From Novosphingobium fluoreni (GTDB lineage: Bacteria > Pseudomonadota > Alphaproteobacteria > Sphingomonadales > Sphingomonadaceae): DNA of 64,000 bases. Below are positions 23,429-31,982 of this stretch, in pieces; the first letter of the stretch is position 1, and each line of letters opens with the position of its first letter. Location of the stretch: NCBI RefSeq assembly GCF_014196615.1, contig NZ_JACIDY010000003.1, positions 124,001-188,000 on the forward strand, in the 5' to 3' direction. The position numbers and the translations under genes were made by a program. The notes below the pieces were generated by a model. It did no database searches, was not told the origin of the DNA, and was given only the letters and a program-made list of their open reading frames with translations.

Positions 23429-26176
23429 ATGGACTCGCTCGCCCTTCCCGCGCTTCATGCCAGCCATGCCGGAACGTGGCTGCGTGAGCGGACCGGCGTG
23501 ACCCGCACGGTGGGCAAGGGTGAGGCGGTGATGGCGGTGGCAGACACGCCGCACCTCATGCTCAACGCCCCGCTGGTCGCGACACGGCTGGGCTATCCCG
23601 ATCTGTCCGGCCTCGATCTGTTGGAACTGTTCGCTTTCATCCACCCTGCGCGGTTCGTGGTGCCGACGCCCAAGGGCCTGGCCCATGCGCTGGGACTGCT
23701 CGAGCCGAGTGACGACGCCCAGGTTCCGCAACTGTTGCAGCAGGCGGCCGCAGCCCTGCTCGCCGTCTGTCAGGACCCTAAGTGGGTGGAGCGCGAGGGC
23801 GCGTGGAGCGCTCTACAGTCCCTTACCCGCCTGCGTTGGCCATGGAGCGGGCCTCTCACCGGTTGCATCCCCCGCCCGGAACGCGCGGAGCGCTGGCTAT
23901 TCAGCAAGCTGCCTGAGTGGGAGGAAGCGGGCGAATCAGCTCAGCCCCGGCAAGTCGAGCTGGGCGAAGCCGATACCCTGTCTCGCCTGGCGGAGCTGAC
24001 CGGCCACGCCGCCGAACAGCGAACCGGCCAGCGCGATTATGCCGCGCGGGCCACCGGCGCGTTTTCGCCGCGCCGCAAATCCGGTCAGCCGCATCTGCTG
24101 CTGGCGCAAGCCGGGACGGGCATCGGCAAGACGCTGGGGTATCTCGCCCCGGCCTCGCTGTGGAGCCAGCTTTCCGGCGGGACGGTGTGGGTGTCGACGT
24201 TCACCAAAGCGCTGCAACGGCAATTGCGCCAGGAAAGCCGCCGCGCCTGGCCGGAGCGGCGCGCCGATGGCACGCAGCCGGTGGTGGTGCGCAAGGGGCG
24301 TGAGAACTACTTGTGCCTGCTCAATCTGGAGGATGCGCTGCAGGGCGGCTTTGCCGGGCGCGCGGCGATCCTGGCGCATCTTGTGGCGCGGTGGGCGGCT
24401 TACACGCAGGATGGCGACATGATCGGCGGCGATCTGCCAGGGTGGCTCGGCACCCTGTTTCGCCAGCGTGGGATCGCGGCGCTGACCGACCGGCGCGGCG
24501 AATGCGTCTATGCCGGCTGCCCGCACTATCGCAAATGCTTCATCGAACGGGCCGCCCGCGCCAGCGCCAGCGCCGACCTCGTAATCGCAAACCATGCCCT
24601 CGTCATGGTCAATGCCGCGCGCGGACGCGATCATGCCGCGCGCCCCACGCGGATCGTTTTCGACGAGGGGCATCATGTGTTCGACGCCGCCGATTCGACC
24701 TTTGCGGCCGCCCTTACCGGTGCCGAGGCGATCGAGCTGCGCCGCTGGGTGATCGGCCCGGAAAAAGCCTCACGCGGGCGGCGGCGTGGCCTTGCCGCTC
24801 GCCTTGCCGATGTCGCCAGCTATGACGAAGCGGGCGGTCGCGCGATCAGCGCCGCACGGGAGGCGGCTGAGGCACTGCCTGCCGACGGTTGGCTGCAACG
24901 CTTGGTCGAAGGCACACCCTCCGGCCCGGTGGAGGAACTGCTCGGGGCCGTGCGCGCGACTGTCTATGCGCGAGACGAAAGCGGCGGCACCGAAGCCGGC
25001 TATGGCCTCGAAACCGAGGCAGCCGGTCTGGAGGGGCCGTTCGTCGAACAAGCGCAGGCCGCCCGCGCCGCGTTGGCAGAGTTGCGGCAGCCGTTGATCC
25101 GTATCGGCTCGCGGCTGGAAGCGCTGCTGGAAGAGCCGCCCGACTGGCTGGACAGTCAGGGCCGCCAGCGAATCGACGGCGCACGTCATTCGCTCAGCTG
25201 GCGGGTCGATCTGCTCGCCGCTTGGGAAGCGCTGCTGGAACGACTGGGCGGCCCCGCCGATCCGGAATTCGTGGACTGGCTGGCTGTCGATCGCGGGGAA
25301 GCGCGTGAGTTCGATGTCGGCATTCATCGCCGCTGGGTGGACCCGATGAAGCCGTTCGCCCGCACCGTGCTGGAACCGGCCCACGGCGTCGTCATGACAT
25401 CCGCCACTCTCACCGATCGCACCGGGCGGGAGGAGGAGGATTGGGCTGTCGCCGTGGCGCGCAGCGGGGCGCCGCATATCGGCATCACGCCGCAGATGTC
25501 GGCGCACCAGAGTCCGTTCGACTATCAGGCGCAGTCCGAAGTGCTCATCGTCACCGATGTGCCGCGCGGCGACATCCCCGCGCTGGCGGGGGCCTATGGC
25601 CGGTTGATCGAAGCATCGGGCGGCGGCGTCCTGGGCCTGTTCACTGCCATTCGCCGCCTTCGCGCCGTCCATGGCCGCATCGCCGATCGCCTCGCACGCG
25701 GCGGACTGCCGCTCTATGCCCAGCATGTCGACCCGATCGACACCGGCACTTTGGTGGACATCTTTCGCGACGATCCGGCCGCCTCGTTGCTGGGGACCGA
25801 CGCTTTGCGCGATGGCGTGGACGTGCCGGGCCGCTCCTTGCGACTGGTGGTGATGGAGCAGGTGCCCTGGCCCCGTCCGACCATCCTGCATCGCGCCCGC
25901 CGGCTCGCTGCCAGCGCGGAGAAGAACGGCGCGCAAAGCTATGACGATGCGATCATCCGGGCTCGGCTGGCACAGGCGTTCGGCCGGCTGATTCGCAGCA
26001 AGGACGATCGCGGCCACTTCGTCGTCCTGTCATCCGCGTTTCCGTCCCGCTTGTTGACCGCGTTTCCAGCCGGGACGCCAATCCACCGCGTTACGCTGGA
26101 CGAGGCCTTGCAACGCGTCGCCGCTCATGGTGAGGAGCCGGGCATGAGCAGCACCGAAGCCGCGCGCGCATCATGA
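23429..26176 (+). CDS. DinG/XPD-like ATP-dependent DNA helicase
   Basis: Superfamily 2 helicase of 915 aa, probably iron-sulfur containing and 5'-3' like DinG/XPD. Seen: Walker A in LLAQAGTGIGKTLGYLAPAS (~225-244), four candidate cluster cysteines (GRENYLC, then CVYAGCPHYRKC), IANHALVMVN, a DEGH Walker B box in IVFDEGHHVFD, and C-terminal motifs V-VI (LLGTDALRDGVDVPG, LAQAFGRLIRSKDDRG). The first ~200 residues lack a nuclease motif I recognise. Related alphaproteobacterial proteins are annotated simply as ATP-dependent helicases; a role in resolving R-loops or damaged forks is inferred from DinG. It is 46 bp upstream of a phosphatase gene. Confidence 0.88.
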   Translation: MDSLALPALHASHAGTWLRERTGVTRTVGKGEAVMAVADTPHLMLNAPLVATRLGYPDLSGLDLLELFAFIHPARFVVPTPKGLAHALGLLEPSDDAQVPQLLQQAAAALLAVCQDPKWVEREGAWSALQSLTRLRWPWSGPLTGCIPRPERAERWLFSKLPEWEEAGESAQPRQVELGEADTLSRLAELTGHAAEQRTGQRDYAARATGAFSPRRKSGQPHLLLAQAGTGIGKTLGYLAPASLWSQLSGGTVWVSTFTKALQRQLRQESRRAWPERRADGTQPVVVRKGRENYLCLLNLEDALQGGFAGRAAILAHLVARWAAYTQDGDMIGGDLPGWLGTLFRQRGIAALTDRRGECVYAGCPHYRKCFIERAARASASADLVIANHALVMVNAARGRDHAARPTRIVFDEGHHVFDAADSTFAAALTGAEAIELRRWVIGPEKASRGRRRGLAARLADVASYDEAGGRAISAAREAAEALPADGWLQRLVEGTPSGPVEELLGAVRATVYARDESGGTEAGYGLETEAAGLEGPFVEQAQAARAALAELRQPLIRIGSRLEALLEEPPDWLDSQGRQRIDGARHSLSWRVDLLAAWEALLERLGGPADPEFVDWLAVDRGEAREFDVGIHRRWVDPMKPFARTVLEPAHGVVMTSATLTDRTGREEEDWAVAVARSGAPHIGITPQMSAHQSPFDYQAQSEVLIVTDVPRGDIPALAGAYGRLIEASGGGVLGLFTAIRRLRAVHGRIADRLARGGLPLYAQHVDPIDTGTLVDIFRDDPAASLLGTDALRDGVDVPGRSLRLVVMEQVPWPRPTILHRARRLAASAEKNGAQSYDDAIIRARLAQAFGRLIRSKDDRGHFVVLSSAFPSRLLTAFPAGTPIHRVTLDEALQRVAAHGEEPGMSSTEAARAS

Positions 26177-26222
26177 TCGCGCGCCTTTCCCACGCCGACG
26201 CCTCCGCGCGGATCGACCGCCC

Positions 26223-26768
26223 ATGAAGAGGCTGGCCCTGTTTCGCCACGCCAAGTCCGATTGGAACGACGCGCGGCTGCGTGATTTCGATCGGCCGCTC
26301 AACCAGCGCGGGCGAACCGGTGCGGCGCTGATGGGGCTGCATATCCGCGATTATGGAATGGACTGGCAGCGGATCATCGCCTCCCCCGCCGTCCGCGTGA
26401 CGCAGACGATCGAGCTGGGAAGCGAGGCTGCGGGCCATACGCCGCCGGTCATCTGGGATCGGCGGATCTATCTCGCCAGTTCGCCGACCTTGATGGAGCT
26501 GCTGCGTGAGCAAGACGAACAGGCGGATGCGATCATCATGGTCGGCCACAATCCCGGGTTGGAGGACCTGATCTTCGATCTGGTGCCCGATGATGGCAAA
26601 AGCCCGCTGCGCGATGAGGTGGAAGACAAGTTCCCAACAGCCGCCTTCGCCGTTCTGGAACTGGCGATCGATGCCTGGAGCGAGATCGATGACGGCTGCG
26701 CGCGCCTGGTCCACCTGATGCGTCCGCGCGATCTGGACGCCCGGCTGGGTCCTTCGCTGGAAGACTAA
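26223..26768 (+). CDS. SixA-like histidine phosphatase
   Basis: A 181-aa histidine-phosphatase superfamily protein. Seen: the catalytic RHG-type box as LFRHAKSDWND (His at residue ~9), a conserved arginine in IIASPAVRVTQTIE, and the second histidine in MVGHNPGLEDL. The variant RHAKSDW is typical of SixA-like phosphohistidine phosphatases rather than phosphoglycerate mutases. E. coli SixA acts on phosphohistidine of phosphotransferase proteins; the substrate here is unknown. It starts 46 bp after the helicase gene and could be cotranscribed with it. Confidence 0.88.
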   Translation: MKRLALFRHAKSDWNDARLRDFDRPLNQRGRTGAALMGLHIRDYGMDWQRIIASPAVRVTQTIELGSEAAGHTPPVIWDRRIYLASSPTLMELLREQDEQADAIIMVGHNPGLEDLIFDLVPDDGKSPLRDEVEDKFPTAAFAVLELAIDAWSEIDDGCARLVHLMRPRDLDARLGPSLED

Positions 26769-26798
26769 GTCGTCGCTGCCTTTGCCGGCACTGAGCCG

Positions 26799-27206
26799 TC
26801 AGTCGCGGTCGAGCGCGCCGGCCAGTTCTGCGCGAATTTCGTGAAGGCGTGCCATCAGCTGCGATGGCTCCACCGTCGTTTCCAATTTCGCGGTCAACGG
26901 CTCGGTGGCAGCTTCTGGCACCCTGACCGTTTCAGCGCTGGTGGCGCCCTGTCCCGTTTCCAGAAACTGCCGCGCACCGCGCAAGGTGAAACCTTCGCGA
27001 TGCACCAAGCGGTCGATCTCGGCGATCAGGGCTATGTCTTCGGGCCGGTAATAACGCCGCCCGCCGCTGCGCTTGACCGGGCTGAGCATCGGAAACTGCT
27101 CTTCCCAATAGCGCAGCACATGCTGCCGGATGCCCAGCACCCGGGTGACTTCCCCAATGGTCCGCAAGGCATCAGGCGCCTTGCCGTCTTTGAAGTCTGG
27201 AATCAT
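26799..27206 (-). CDS. MerR-family transcriptional regulator
   Basis: Regulator of 135 aa from the ATG at 27206 (a GTG at 27242 would add 12 residues). The N-terminal winged helix-turn-helix reads TIGEVTRVLGIRQHVLRYWEE, followed by RSGGRRYYRPEDIALIAEI and a short coiled-coil helix. No cysteine-based metal site is present, and the C-terminal ~60 residues have no recognised effector domain. A MerR gene directly after ihfA and the plsX-fabH pair is a standing alphaproteobacterial arrangement. Targets are unknown. Confidence 0.9.
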   Translation of the reverse strand: MIPDFKDGKAPDALRTIGEVTRVLGIRQHVLRYWEEQFPMLSPVKRSGGRRYYRPEDIALIAEIDRLVHREGFTLRGARQFLETGQGATSAETVRVPEAATEPLTAKLETTVEPSQLMARLHEIRAELAGALDRD

Positions 27207-27252
27207 GGCGCTACCATAGCGCCTTGATGCCGCCCCCGTCACGCAACGATCG

Positions 27253-27549
27253 TCACGCGGCGGTGATGCGATCCTTCAGCATCTGGCTGGCGCGGAAGGT
27301 CATCACGCGGCGTGGAGTGATCGGCACTTCGACGCCGGTCTTGGGATTGCGCCCGACCCGTTCACCCTTGTCCCGCAGCAGGAAAGTGCCGAAGCCGGAA
27401 ATCTTGACGTTTTCTCCGCGAGATAGGGCCTCGCACATGTGCCGCAAGACGGACTCCACCATCCCCAGCGACTCGGCACGGGACAGGCCGAGCTTGGTAT
27501 GAATGGCTTCGGCAATGGCTGCGCGTGTGAGCGTCTCTGTCGAGCGCAT
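27253..27549 (-). CDS. ihfA: Integration host factor alpha subunit
   Basis: Small DNA-bending protein (98 aa) that pairs with IhfB. Seen: HU/IHF fold with [21 protein letters not shown] at the N-terminus, the beta-arm segment [21 protein letters not shown] whose proline intercalates in the minor groove, and [12 protein letters not shown] at the C-terminus. The alpha identity follows from the characteristic [24 protein letters not shown] and the merR neighbour. It has its own promoter in an AT-rich stretch, separated from fabH by a terminator. Confidence 0.95.
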   Translation of the reverse strand: MRSTETLTRAAIAEAIHTKLGLSRAESLGMVESVLRHMCEALSRGENVKISGFGTFLLRDKGERVGRNPKTGVEVPITPRRVMTFRASQMLKDRITAA

Positions 27550-27586
27550 CGTTCCCTACCCTTTTCGCAAATAACCCCGGGGCGGG

Positions 27587-27614
27587 ATCATAGATTTTTG
27601 TTTGAATAAATCAA
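27587..27614 (-). promoter_or_regulatory. Candidate ihfA promoter in an AT-rich island
   Basis: Minus-strand -35-like TTGATT (27609-27614) and -10-like TATGAT (27587-27592) with a 16-bp spacer; start expected near 27580, about 30 nt before the ihfA ATG. The region 27590-27630 is unusually AT-rich for this window. The -35 complement, AATCAACAAATG, partly resembles the IHF consensus WATCAANNNNTTR, hinting at autoregulation. Confidence 0.6.
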
Positions 27615-27624
27615 CAAATGTGCA

Positions 27625-27654
27625 GAAAAACGCGCATCAAACTGTACTGATGCG
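27625..27654 (-). terminator. Intrinsic terminator after fabH
   Basis: Minus-strand stem CGCATCA (27648-27654) / TGATGCG (27633-27639) with an 8-nt loop, followed by CGTTTTTC. It lies 6 bp after the fabH stop and separates the rpmF-plsX-fabH transcript from ihfA. Confidence 0.72.
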
Positions 27655-27659
27655 TCTGA

Positions 27660-28628
27660 TTACATGCGAACCAGGCTTGCACCCCAAGTGAAGCCGCCGC
27701 CCATGGCTTCCAGCATGACCAGTTGACCCGGCTTTATGCGCCCGTCCCGCACGGCCGTATCCAATGCCAACGGCACGGATGCGGCGGAGGTATTGGCGTG
27801 GCGATCCACCGTGATCACCACCTTTTCGGGCGGCAGGTTCAACTTGCGCGCCGTCGCGTCCAGGATGCGGGCATTGGCCTGATGCGGCACCAGCCAGTCG
27901 ATATCGCTCGTCTGCAGGCCCGTTTCGGCCAGCACTTCGTGCAGCACGTCGGCCAAGTTGACCACGGCATGGCGGAAAACCTCACGGCCTTTCATACGCA
28001 GCTTGCCGACGGTGCCGGTGGTGGACGCACCACCATCGACGTAAAGCAACTGGTTGTGGTTGCCGTCCGCATGGAGCTTGGTCGCCAGGATGCCGCGCGG
28101 CGAATCGCCCGCCTGGTCCTGCGCTTCCAACAGGATCGCGCCGGCGCCATCGCCAAACAGCACGCAGGTGGTGCGATCTTCCCAGTCGAGAATGCGACTG
28201 AACGTTTCCGCGCCGATCACCAATGCGCGTTGCGCCATGCCGGTGCGCAGCATCGAGTCCGCCACGCCCACGGCATAGAGGAAACCGGAGCAGACAGCGG
28301 CGACATCGAAGGCGATGCCGCCGTGACAGCCGAGGTTGTGCTGCACGATCGTGGCGGTGGCCGGAAAGGTCTGGTCCGGTGTGGCGGTGGCGAGGACGAT
28401 AAGGTCCACATCTTTCGCCTGCACCCCGGCGGCGGCGATCGCGGCGCGCGCGGCCTCGGTGGCAAGCGATCCGGTGGTCTCGTCGGCTTCGGCAATGTGG
28501 CGCTGGCGGATGCCGGTGCGCTCTACGATCCACTCATCCGTGGTATCGACGCGAGCGGCCAGTTCGGCGTTGCTCACCACGGTGCGGGGCAGTGCCGAAC
28601 CGGTGCCGATCACGACCGAGCGACGCAT
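27660..28628 (-). CDS. fabH: 3-oxoacyl-ACP synthase III (KASIII)
   Basis: Starts fatty-acid synthesis by condensing acetyl-CoA with malonyl-ACP. The 322-aa protein carries the thiolase-fold catalytic triad: Cys ~113 in [11 protein letters not shown], His in [13 protein letters not shown] and Asn in [13 protein letters not shown]. The glycine-rich C-terminus [17 protein letters not shown] is the family ending. Its ATG overlaps the plsX stop by one base (TGATG), so the two are translationally coupled. Confidence 0.97.
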   Translation of the reverse strand: MRRSVVIGTGSALPRTVVSNAELAARVDTTDEWIVERTGIRQRHIAEADETTGSLATEAARAAIAAAGVQAKDVDLIVLATATPDQTFPATATIVQHNLGCHGGIAFDVAAVCSGFLYAVGVADSMLRTGMAQRALVIGAETFSRILDWEDRTTCVLFGDGAGAILLEAQDQAGDSPRGILATKLHADGNHNQLLYVDGGASTTGTVGKLRMKGREVFRHAVVNLADVLHEVLAETGLQTSDIDWLVPHQANARILDATARKLNLPPEKVVITVDRHANTSAASVPLALDTAVRDGRIKPGQLVMLEAMGGGFTWGASLVRM

Positions 28629-29701
28629 CAGGCGCGCTCTTCCTGCGCCGATGCGCCATTACGGCGCATGCGCAGCGATTCCTCTCCCACTCGGGCAAGG
28701 TCGGCGGTTATGCGATCGGTCACGTCTTCCTCCAACAGCCGCGCGGTGACCGCGACGGCATTGGCGACACCCGCCGCATTGGCGCTGCCGTGGCTTTTCA
28801 CGACGATGCCGTTGAGGCCCAGGAACACCGCGCCATTGTGGTTGTTCGGGTCGAGATGATGCTTCAGCAGCTCGGTCGCCGGGCGGGAGACCAGAAAGCC
28901 GATTTTCGAGCGCAGTGAACTGGCAAAGCTGCGGCGCAGGAGGTCACCCACGAAGCGGGCGGTACCCTCGATCGCCTTGAGCGCGATGTTGCCGGAAAAG
29001 CCGTCCGTCACCACGACATCGACATCGCCGCGGCAGACCTTGTCTGCTTCGGTAAAGCCATCGAACGAAATCGAGAGATCGGCGGCGGCGGCTTTCAGCA
29101 CGTTTGCGGCATCGCGCAGTTCGTCGGTGCCCTTAGTTTCCTCGGTACCGATATTCAGCAAGCGCACGCGCGGCGATTCACGCCCGGTGACCACGCGCGA
29201 ATAGGCCGCGCCCATGATCGCGAATTGCACCAGGTTACGCGTGTCACATTCGGTGTTGGCGCCAAGGTCCAGCATGACGACATCGTTGTCGCCCAGCGTC
29301 GGCAGCAGCGCGGCCAGCGCGGGACGGTCGATCCCCGGCATGGTGCGCAGCGCAAGCTTGGACATCGCCATCAAAGCGCCGGTATTGCCGCCGCTGACGG
29401 CTGCGCCGGCATCGCCGGTTTTCACCGCGTTAATAGCCAGGCCCATGGATGTGCTTTTGGCACGACGGATCGCCTGGCTAGGCTTATCCTCGCCAGTGAT
29501 CACACCATCAGTGTGGAGAATTTCGGACGACGCCCGCAGATTGGGATGCGCATCGAGCGCAGCCTTGATCCGCGGTTCGTCACCCACGAGCAGGAACTTG
29601 AAGCGATCGTGGCGGCGGCGCGCGAGTGCCGCGCCTTCCACCATCACGCGCACGCCCTCGTCACCGCCCATCGCGTCAACGGCGATACGCGGCAAGCTCA
29701 T
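28628..29701 (-). CDS. plsX: Phosphate acyltransferase PlsX
   Basis: Converts acyl-ACP to acyl-phosphate, the substrate of PlsY at 9 kb. The 357-aa length is typical. Seen: the start [35 protein letters not shown]-type loop (here [14 protein letters not shown]), [11 protein letters not shown], and [19 protein letters not shown]. The start is the ATG at 29701, 32 bp after the rpmF stop. The cluster rpmF-plsX-fabH couples ribosome and lipid synthesis in many bacteria. Confidence 0.97.
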   Translation of the reverse strand: MSLPRIAVDAMGGDEGVRVMVEGAALARRRHDRFKFLLVGDEPRIKAALDAHPNLRASSEILHTDGVITGEDKPSQAIRRAKSTSMGLAINAVKTGDAGAAVSGGNTGALMAMSKLALRTMPGIDRPALAALLPTLGDNDVVMLDLGANTECDTRNLVQFAIMGAAYSRVVTGRESPRVRLLNIGTEETKGTDELRDAANVLKAAAADLSISFDGFTEADKVCRGDVDVVVTDGFSGNIALKAIEGTARFVGDLLRRSFASSLRSKIGFLVSRPATELLKHHLDPNNHNGAVFLGLNGIVVKSHGSANAAGVANAVAVTARLLEEDVTDRITADLARVGEESLRMRRNGASAQEERA

Positions 29702-29733
29702 CGATAGTCTCCTGCCTTAAGGAACGTCAGGTC

Positions 29734-29913
29734 TTACGCTTCGACCGCAACGATCTCACGACCATTGTAATGGCCGCAGGCAGTGCAAAGATGGTGAGGA
29801 CGCTTCAGTTCACCACAGTTGGTGCACTCAGCGAATGCTTCCGGCTTCAGCGCATCATGGCTGCGGCGCATGCCCCGGCGGGACGGGGTGGTTTTTCTTT
29901 TAGGGACAGCCAT
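29734..29913 (-). CDS. rpmF: 50S ribosomal protein L32
   Basis: A 59-aa protein: [20 protein letters not shown] at the start, then a zinc-ribbon pattern of four cysteines ([20 protein letters not shown]) and [10 protein letters not shown] at the end. Length and pattern fit bacterial L32 of the zinc-binding type. It starts at the ATG at 29913 and precedes plsX by 32 bp. In many bacteria yceD lies upstream, but here the next gene (MAPEG) is divergent. Its leader contains a terminator-like hairpin. Confidence 0.96.
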   Translation of the reverse strand: MAVPKRKTTPSRRGMRRSHDALKPEAFAECTNCGELKRPHHLCTACGHYNGREIVAVEA

Positions 29914-29950
29914 TTCGGCACCTGTTCCAAAACGTTTGAATGGTTAAGTC

Positions 29951-29982
29951 AAAAAGGCCGCCGAGACCTGAAGGCCGGCGGC
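29951..29982 (-). terminator. Terminator-like hairpin in the rpmF leader (possible attenuator)
   Basis: On the minus strand GCCGCCG (29976-29982) pairs with CGGCGGC (29957-29963) around a 12-nt loop, followed by C and five T residues (29951-29955). No minus-strand gene lies upstream that it could serve. The stem starts about 9 nt after the predicted start site and ends 38 bp before rpmF, so it would stop the operon's own transcript unless anti-terminated. Confidence 0.6.
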
Positions 29983-29997
29983 TTTCGCGAAGGCGCG

Positions 29998-30025
29998 CCT
30001 ATAACCGATTTTGCGCTGGTTGCAA
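29998..30025 (-). promoter_or_regulatory. Candidate promoter for rpmF-plsX-fabH
   Basis: Minus-strand TTGCAA (30020-30025) and TATAGG (29998-30003) with a 16-bp spacer; transcription would begin near 29991, giving a leader of about 78 nt that contains the terminator-like hairpin. Confidence 0.5.
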
Positions 30026-30065
30026 GCCGTAGTCGGTCAGACCATGCTGGCAACATAACAGGGGA

Positions 30066-30470
30066 ATGCCTTCAATCATGATTCTACAAACCACCTTGAG
30101 CTTGTCCGCCGCGGCCGCGATCATCAACATCTGGCTGGGGATCCGCACGGGCCAGGTTCGGATCGGCAAGAAGATCATGCATGGCGACGGGGGCGACGCG
30201 CTCTTGCTGCAGCGGATGCGGGCGCAGGCCAACTTCGTGGAAAACACGCCCTTCGCGCTGATCCTGATCGCGGCGATCGAGCTGACCGGCAAGGGTAACC
30301 AGTGGCTGGCGATCGTTGGCTCCATCTTCATGCTGGCGCGCGTGGCCCATGCATTCGGCATGGACCGCGCCGGACCCAACCCGCTGCGTGCCGGCGGCTT
30401 CATCATCACCTTACTGGTGCTGCTGGGCCTGGCGGCTATGGCGGTGCTGATCGCCTTGGGACGCTTCTAG
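30066..30470 (+). CDS. MAPEG-family membrane protein
   Basis: A 134-aa protein with about four membrane spans: residues ~5-27, 55-80, 83-100 and 112-132. Motifs GIRTGQVRIGK and GDALLLQRMRAQANFVENTPFALIL, with the ERxxNAxEN-like RAQANFVENTP segment, place it in the MAPEG superfamily (membrane-associated glutathione and eicosanoid metabolism). Bacterial members of this subgroup are largely uncharacterised, so no substrate is assigned. The ATG at 30066 follows AGGGG closely; the ATG at 30078 is an alternative. It diverges from rpmF. Confidence 0.85.
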   Translation: MPSIMILQTTLSLSAAAAIINIWLGIRTGQVRIGKKIMHGDGGDALLLQRMRAQANFVENTPFALILIAAIELTGKGNQWLAIVGSIFMLARVAHAFGMDRAGPNPLRAGGFIITLLVLLGLAAMAVLIALGRF

Positions 30471-30476
30471 CTTCCC

Positions 30477-31160
30477 TTAGCGGGCGAGAGCGGCGTCTCC
30501 CACGAAGGGGTTGGAGCGCCGCTCATCGCCGAACGTGCTGATCGGCCCGTGGCCCGGCACGAACGTGGTTTCGTCCCCCAGCGGCCAGAGCCGTCCGGTG
30601 ATCGAATCGAGCAAGGTCTGCAGATCGCCGCGCGGAAAGTCAGTCCGGCCGATCGAGCCTTGGAACAGCACGTCACCCACGATCGCGAATTGCGAGGGGG
30701 CGTGGTGGAACACGATGTGGCCCGGGGTGTGCCCGGGGCAATGATAGACGTCCAGCTCCAGCTCACCCACCGTCACCCGGTCGCCGTTTTCCAGCCACCG
30801 GTCAGGCTCGAAGCTGTGCGCTTCCATGTTCCAGCGTGCACCGTCCTCGTCCAGTTGCGCGATCCAGAAGCGATCCTCTTCCTGCGGGCCTTCGATCGGC
30901 ACGCCCTGCTCCTTGGCCAACTCGCCCGCCAGGCCGCAGTGATCGAGGTGACCATGCGTCACCAGAATCTTCTCAAGAGTGACGCCGGTCTTCACCAAGG
31001 CCTCCTTCAGCCGATCGAGGTCACCGCCCGGATCGACCAGCGCGCCCTTCATCGTCTTGGTACACCAGATCAGGCTGCAATTCTGCTGCAGCGGCGTGAC
31101 GGGCACGATAGCGACCCGCATCGGAGGCTGTGGCGTTGGCGGTTGGGAAGTTTGTGTCAT
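30477..31160 (-). CDS. Metallo-beta-lactamase-fold hydrolase, glyoxalase-II-like
   Basis: A 227-aa hydrolase starting at the ATG at 31160 (ATG 31121 is also possible). Seen: VTPLQQNCSLIWC, the full metal-binding motif VTHGHLDHCG, the later histidine in VYHCPGHTPGHIVFHH, the bridging Asp in IVGDVLFQGSIGRTDF, and the final His in FVPGHGPIS. This is the layout of YcbL-type enzymes (small glyoxalase-II relatives hydrolysing thioesters such as S-lactoylglutathione). The substrate here is inferred. In contrast to the degenerate relative at 10.5 kb, every metal ligand is present. Confidence 0.88.
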   Translation of the reverse strand: MTQTSQPPTPQPPMRVAIVPVTPLQQNCSLIWCTKTMKGALVDPGGDLDRLKEALVKTGVTLEKILVTHGHLDHCGLAGELAKEQGVPIEGPQEEDRFWIAQLDEDGARWNMEAHSFEPDRWLENGDRVTVGELELDVYHCPGHTPGHIVFHHAPSQFAIVGDVLFQGSIGRTDFPRGDLQTLLDSITGRLWPLGDETTFVPGHGPISTFGDERRSNPFVGDAALAR

Positions 31161-31245
31161 GCCGTGGGAAATGGCCACAGCCGCCCGCGAATGCAACCGG
31201 CGCGATGCCGGGCCAATCCCCACCGACGCCGCGAAAGCTCGCGTG

Positions 31246-31884
31246 TCAAAGTCGGCCGCTCTTCCATACGACCCGGCCGATCACTTCCACCTCGCCGAGC
31301 TCGCACTCGATGGGGGCGTAGACCTTGTTGTCGCTCAGCAGAGTCAAACGGCCCGGAAGGCTGGTATCGATCCGCTTGACCAGCAAGGCCCCTTCCCGAC
31401 GAACCACATGGATTCCATCACGCAGAGTTTCGGTGCCGCGCTCTACCAGAATCTCGTCCCCATCGCGCAAGGCCGGTTCCATCGAGTCGCCACGCACCGC
31501 GATCGCCGAAAGCCGATCGGGTTGCAGCCCCTGAGCGCGCAGCCAGCGGCTGGAAAAGCGGAAGCTGCCAACCGCGCTCTCCCCGGAAACTTCCGCGCCC
31601 GGCCCTGCCGACGCGTAAAGCGGCAGGCGCGGGATGTCGATCCACTGCGCCCGCCCCAGATCTAAGTATTTTTCCTGTGGTGCACCAAGGTCTGTCGGGT
31701 CGATCCCGAAGAACTCGCTCAGCGTGGCGCGATCGGTCTCCTCCAGCTTGCGAGGACTGCCCTTGCGGACGAATTGCTGCAGATAACTGGCGTTTTTCCC
31801 GATCAGCCGGGACAGCTGCGAAAGGCTGACCTGCCGCTCTTCCGCAAGAGCCAGCAGGCGACGGCGCGTAGGGTCCAATTCCAT
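31246..31884 (-). CDS. CI/LexA-like repressor with S24 self-cleavage domain
   Basis: A 212-aa regulator from the ATG at 31884. Residues ~1-60 form an XRE-like helix-turn-helix (VSLSQLSRLIGKNASYLQQFV), and residues ~85-212 an S24 peptidase domain. Catalytic Ser ~134 lies in RGDSMEPAL and Lys ~170 in LLVKRID; their spacing, and a possible cleavage bond Ala93-Gly94 in YASAGPG, fit LexA-type autoproteolysis. A perfect inverted repeat lies 22-43 bp upstream of the start, and a -10-like TATGCT sits six bases before the ATG, suggesting an autoregulated leaderless message. A small divergent helix-turn-helix gene lies beyond, giving a CI/Cro-like layout. Target genes other than itself are unknown. Confidence 0.85.
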   Translation of the reverse strand: MELDPTRRRLLALAEERQVSLSQLSRLIGKNASYLQQFVRKGSPRKLEETDRATLSEFFGIDPTDLGAPQEKYLDLGRAQWIDIPRLPLYASAGPGAEVSGESAVGSFRFSSRWLRAQGLQPDRLSAIAVRGDSMEPALRDGDEILVERGTETLRDGIHVVRREGALLVKRIDTSLPGRLTLLSDNKVYAPIECELGEVEVIGRVVWKSGRL

Positions 31885-31890
31885 GTTGTC

Positions 31891-31927
31891 AGCATAGTGA
31901 AGGAAAAATCCTAGACAAGTAGGATTT
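31891..31927 (-). promoter_or_regulatory. Operator and promoter of the S24 repressor
   Basis: A perfect inverted repeat, AAATCCTA (31906-31913) and TAGGATTT (31920-31927), with a 6-bp spacer. On the minus strand its centre holds TTGTCT (-35-like, 31913-31918), and 16 bp further is TATGCT (31891-31896, -10-like). The predicted start falls on the A of the repressor ATG (31884). A repressor bound to this repeat would cover the -35 element. Confidence 0.68.
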
Positions 31928-31982
31928 CGCTTGGAACAAATGGAGACCACAGATCGAGTCACGCACGAGTGAGAGCCACCGG

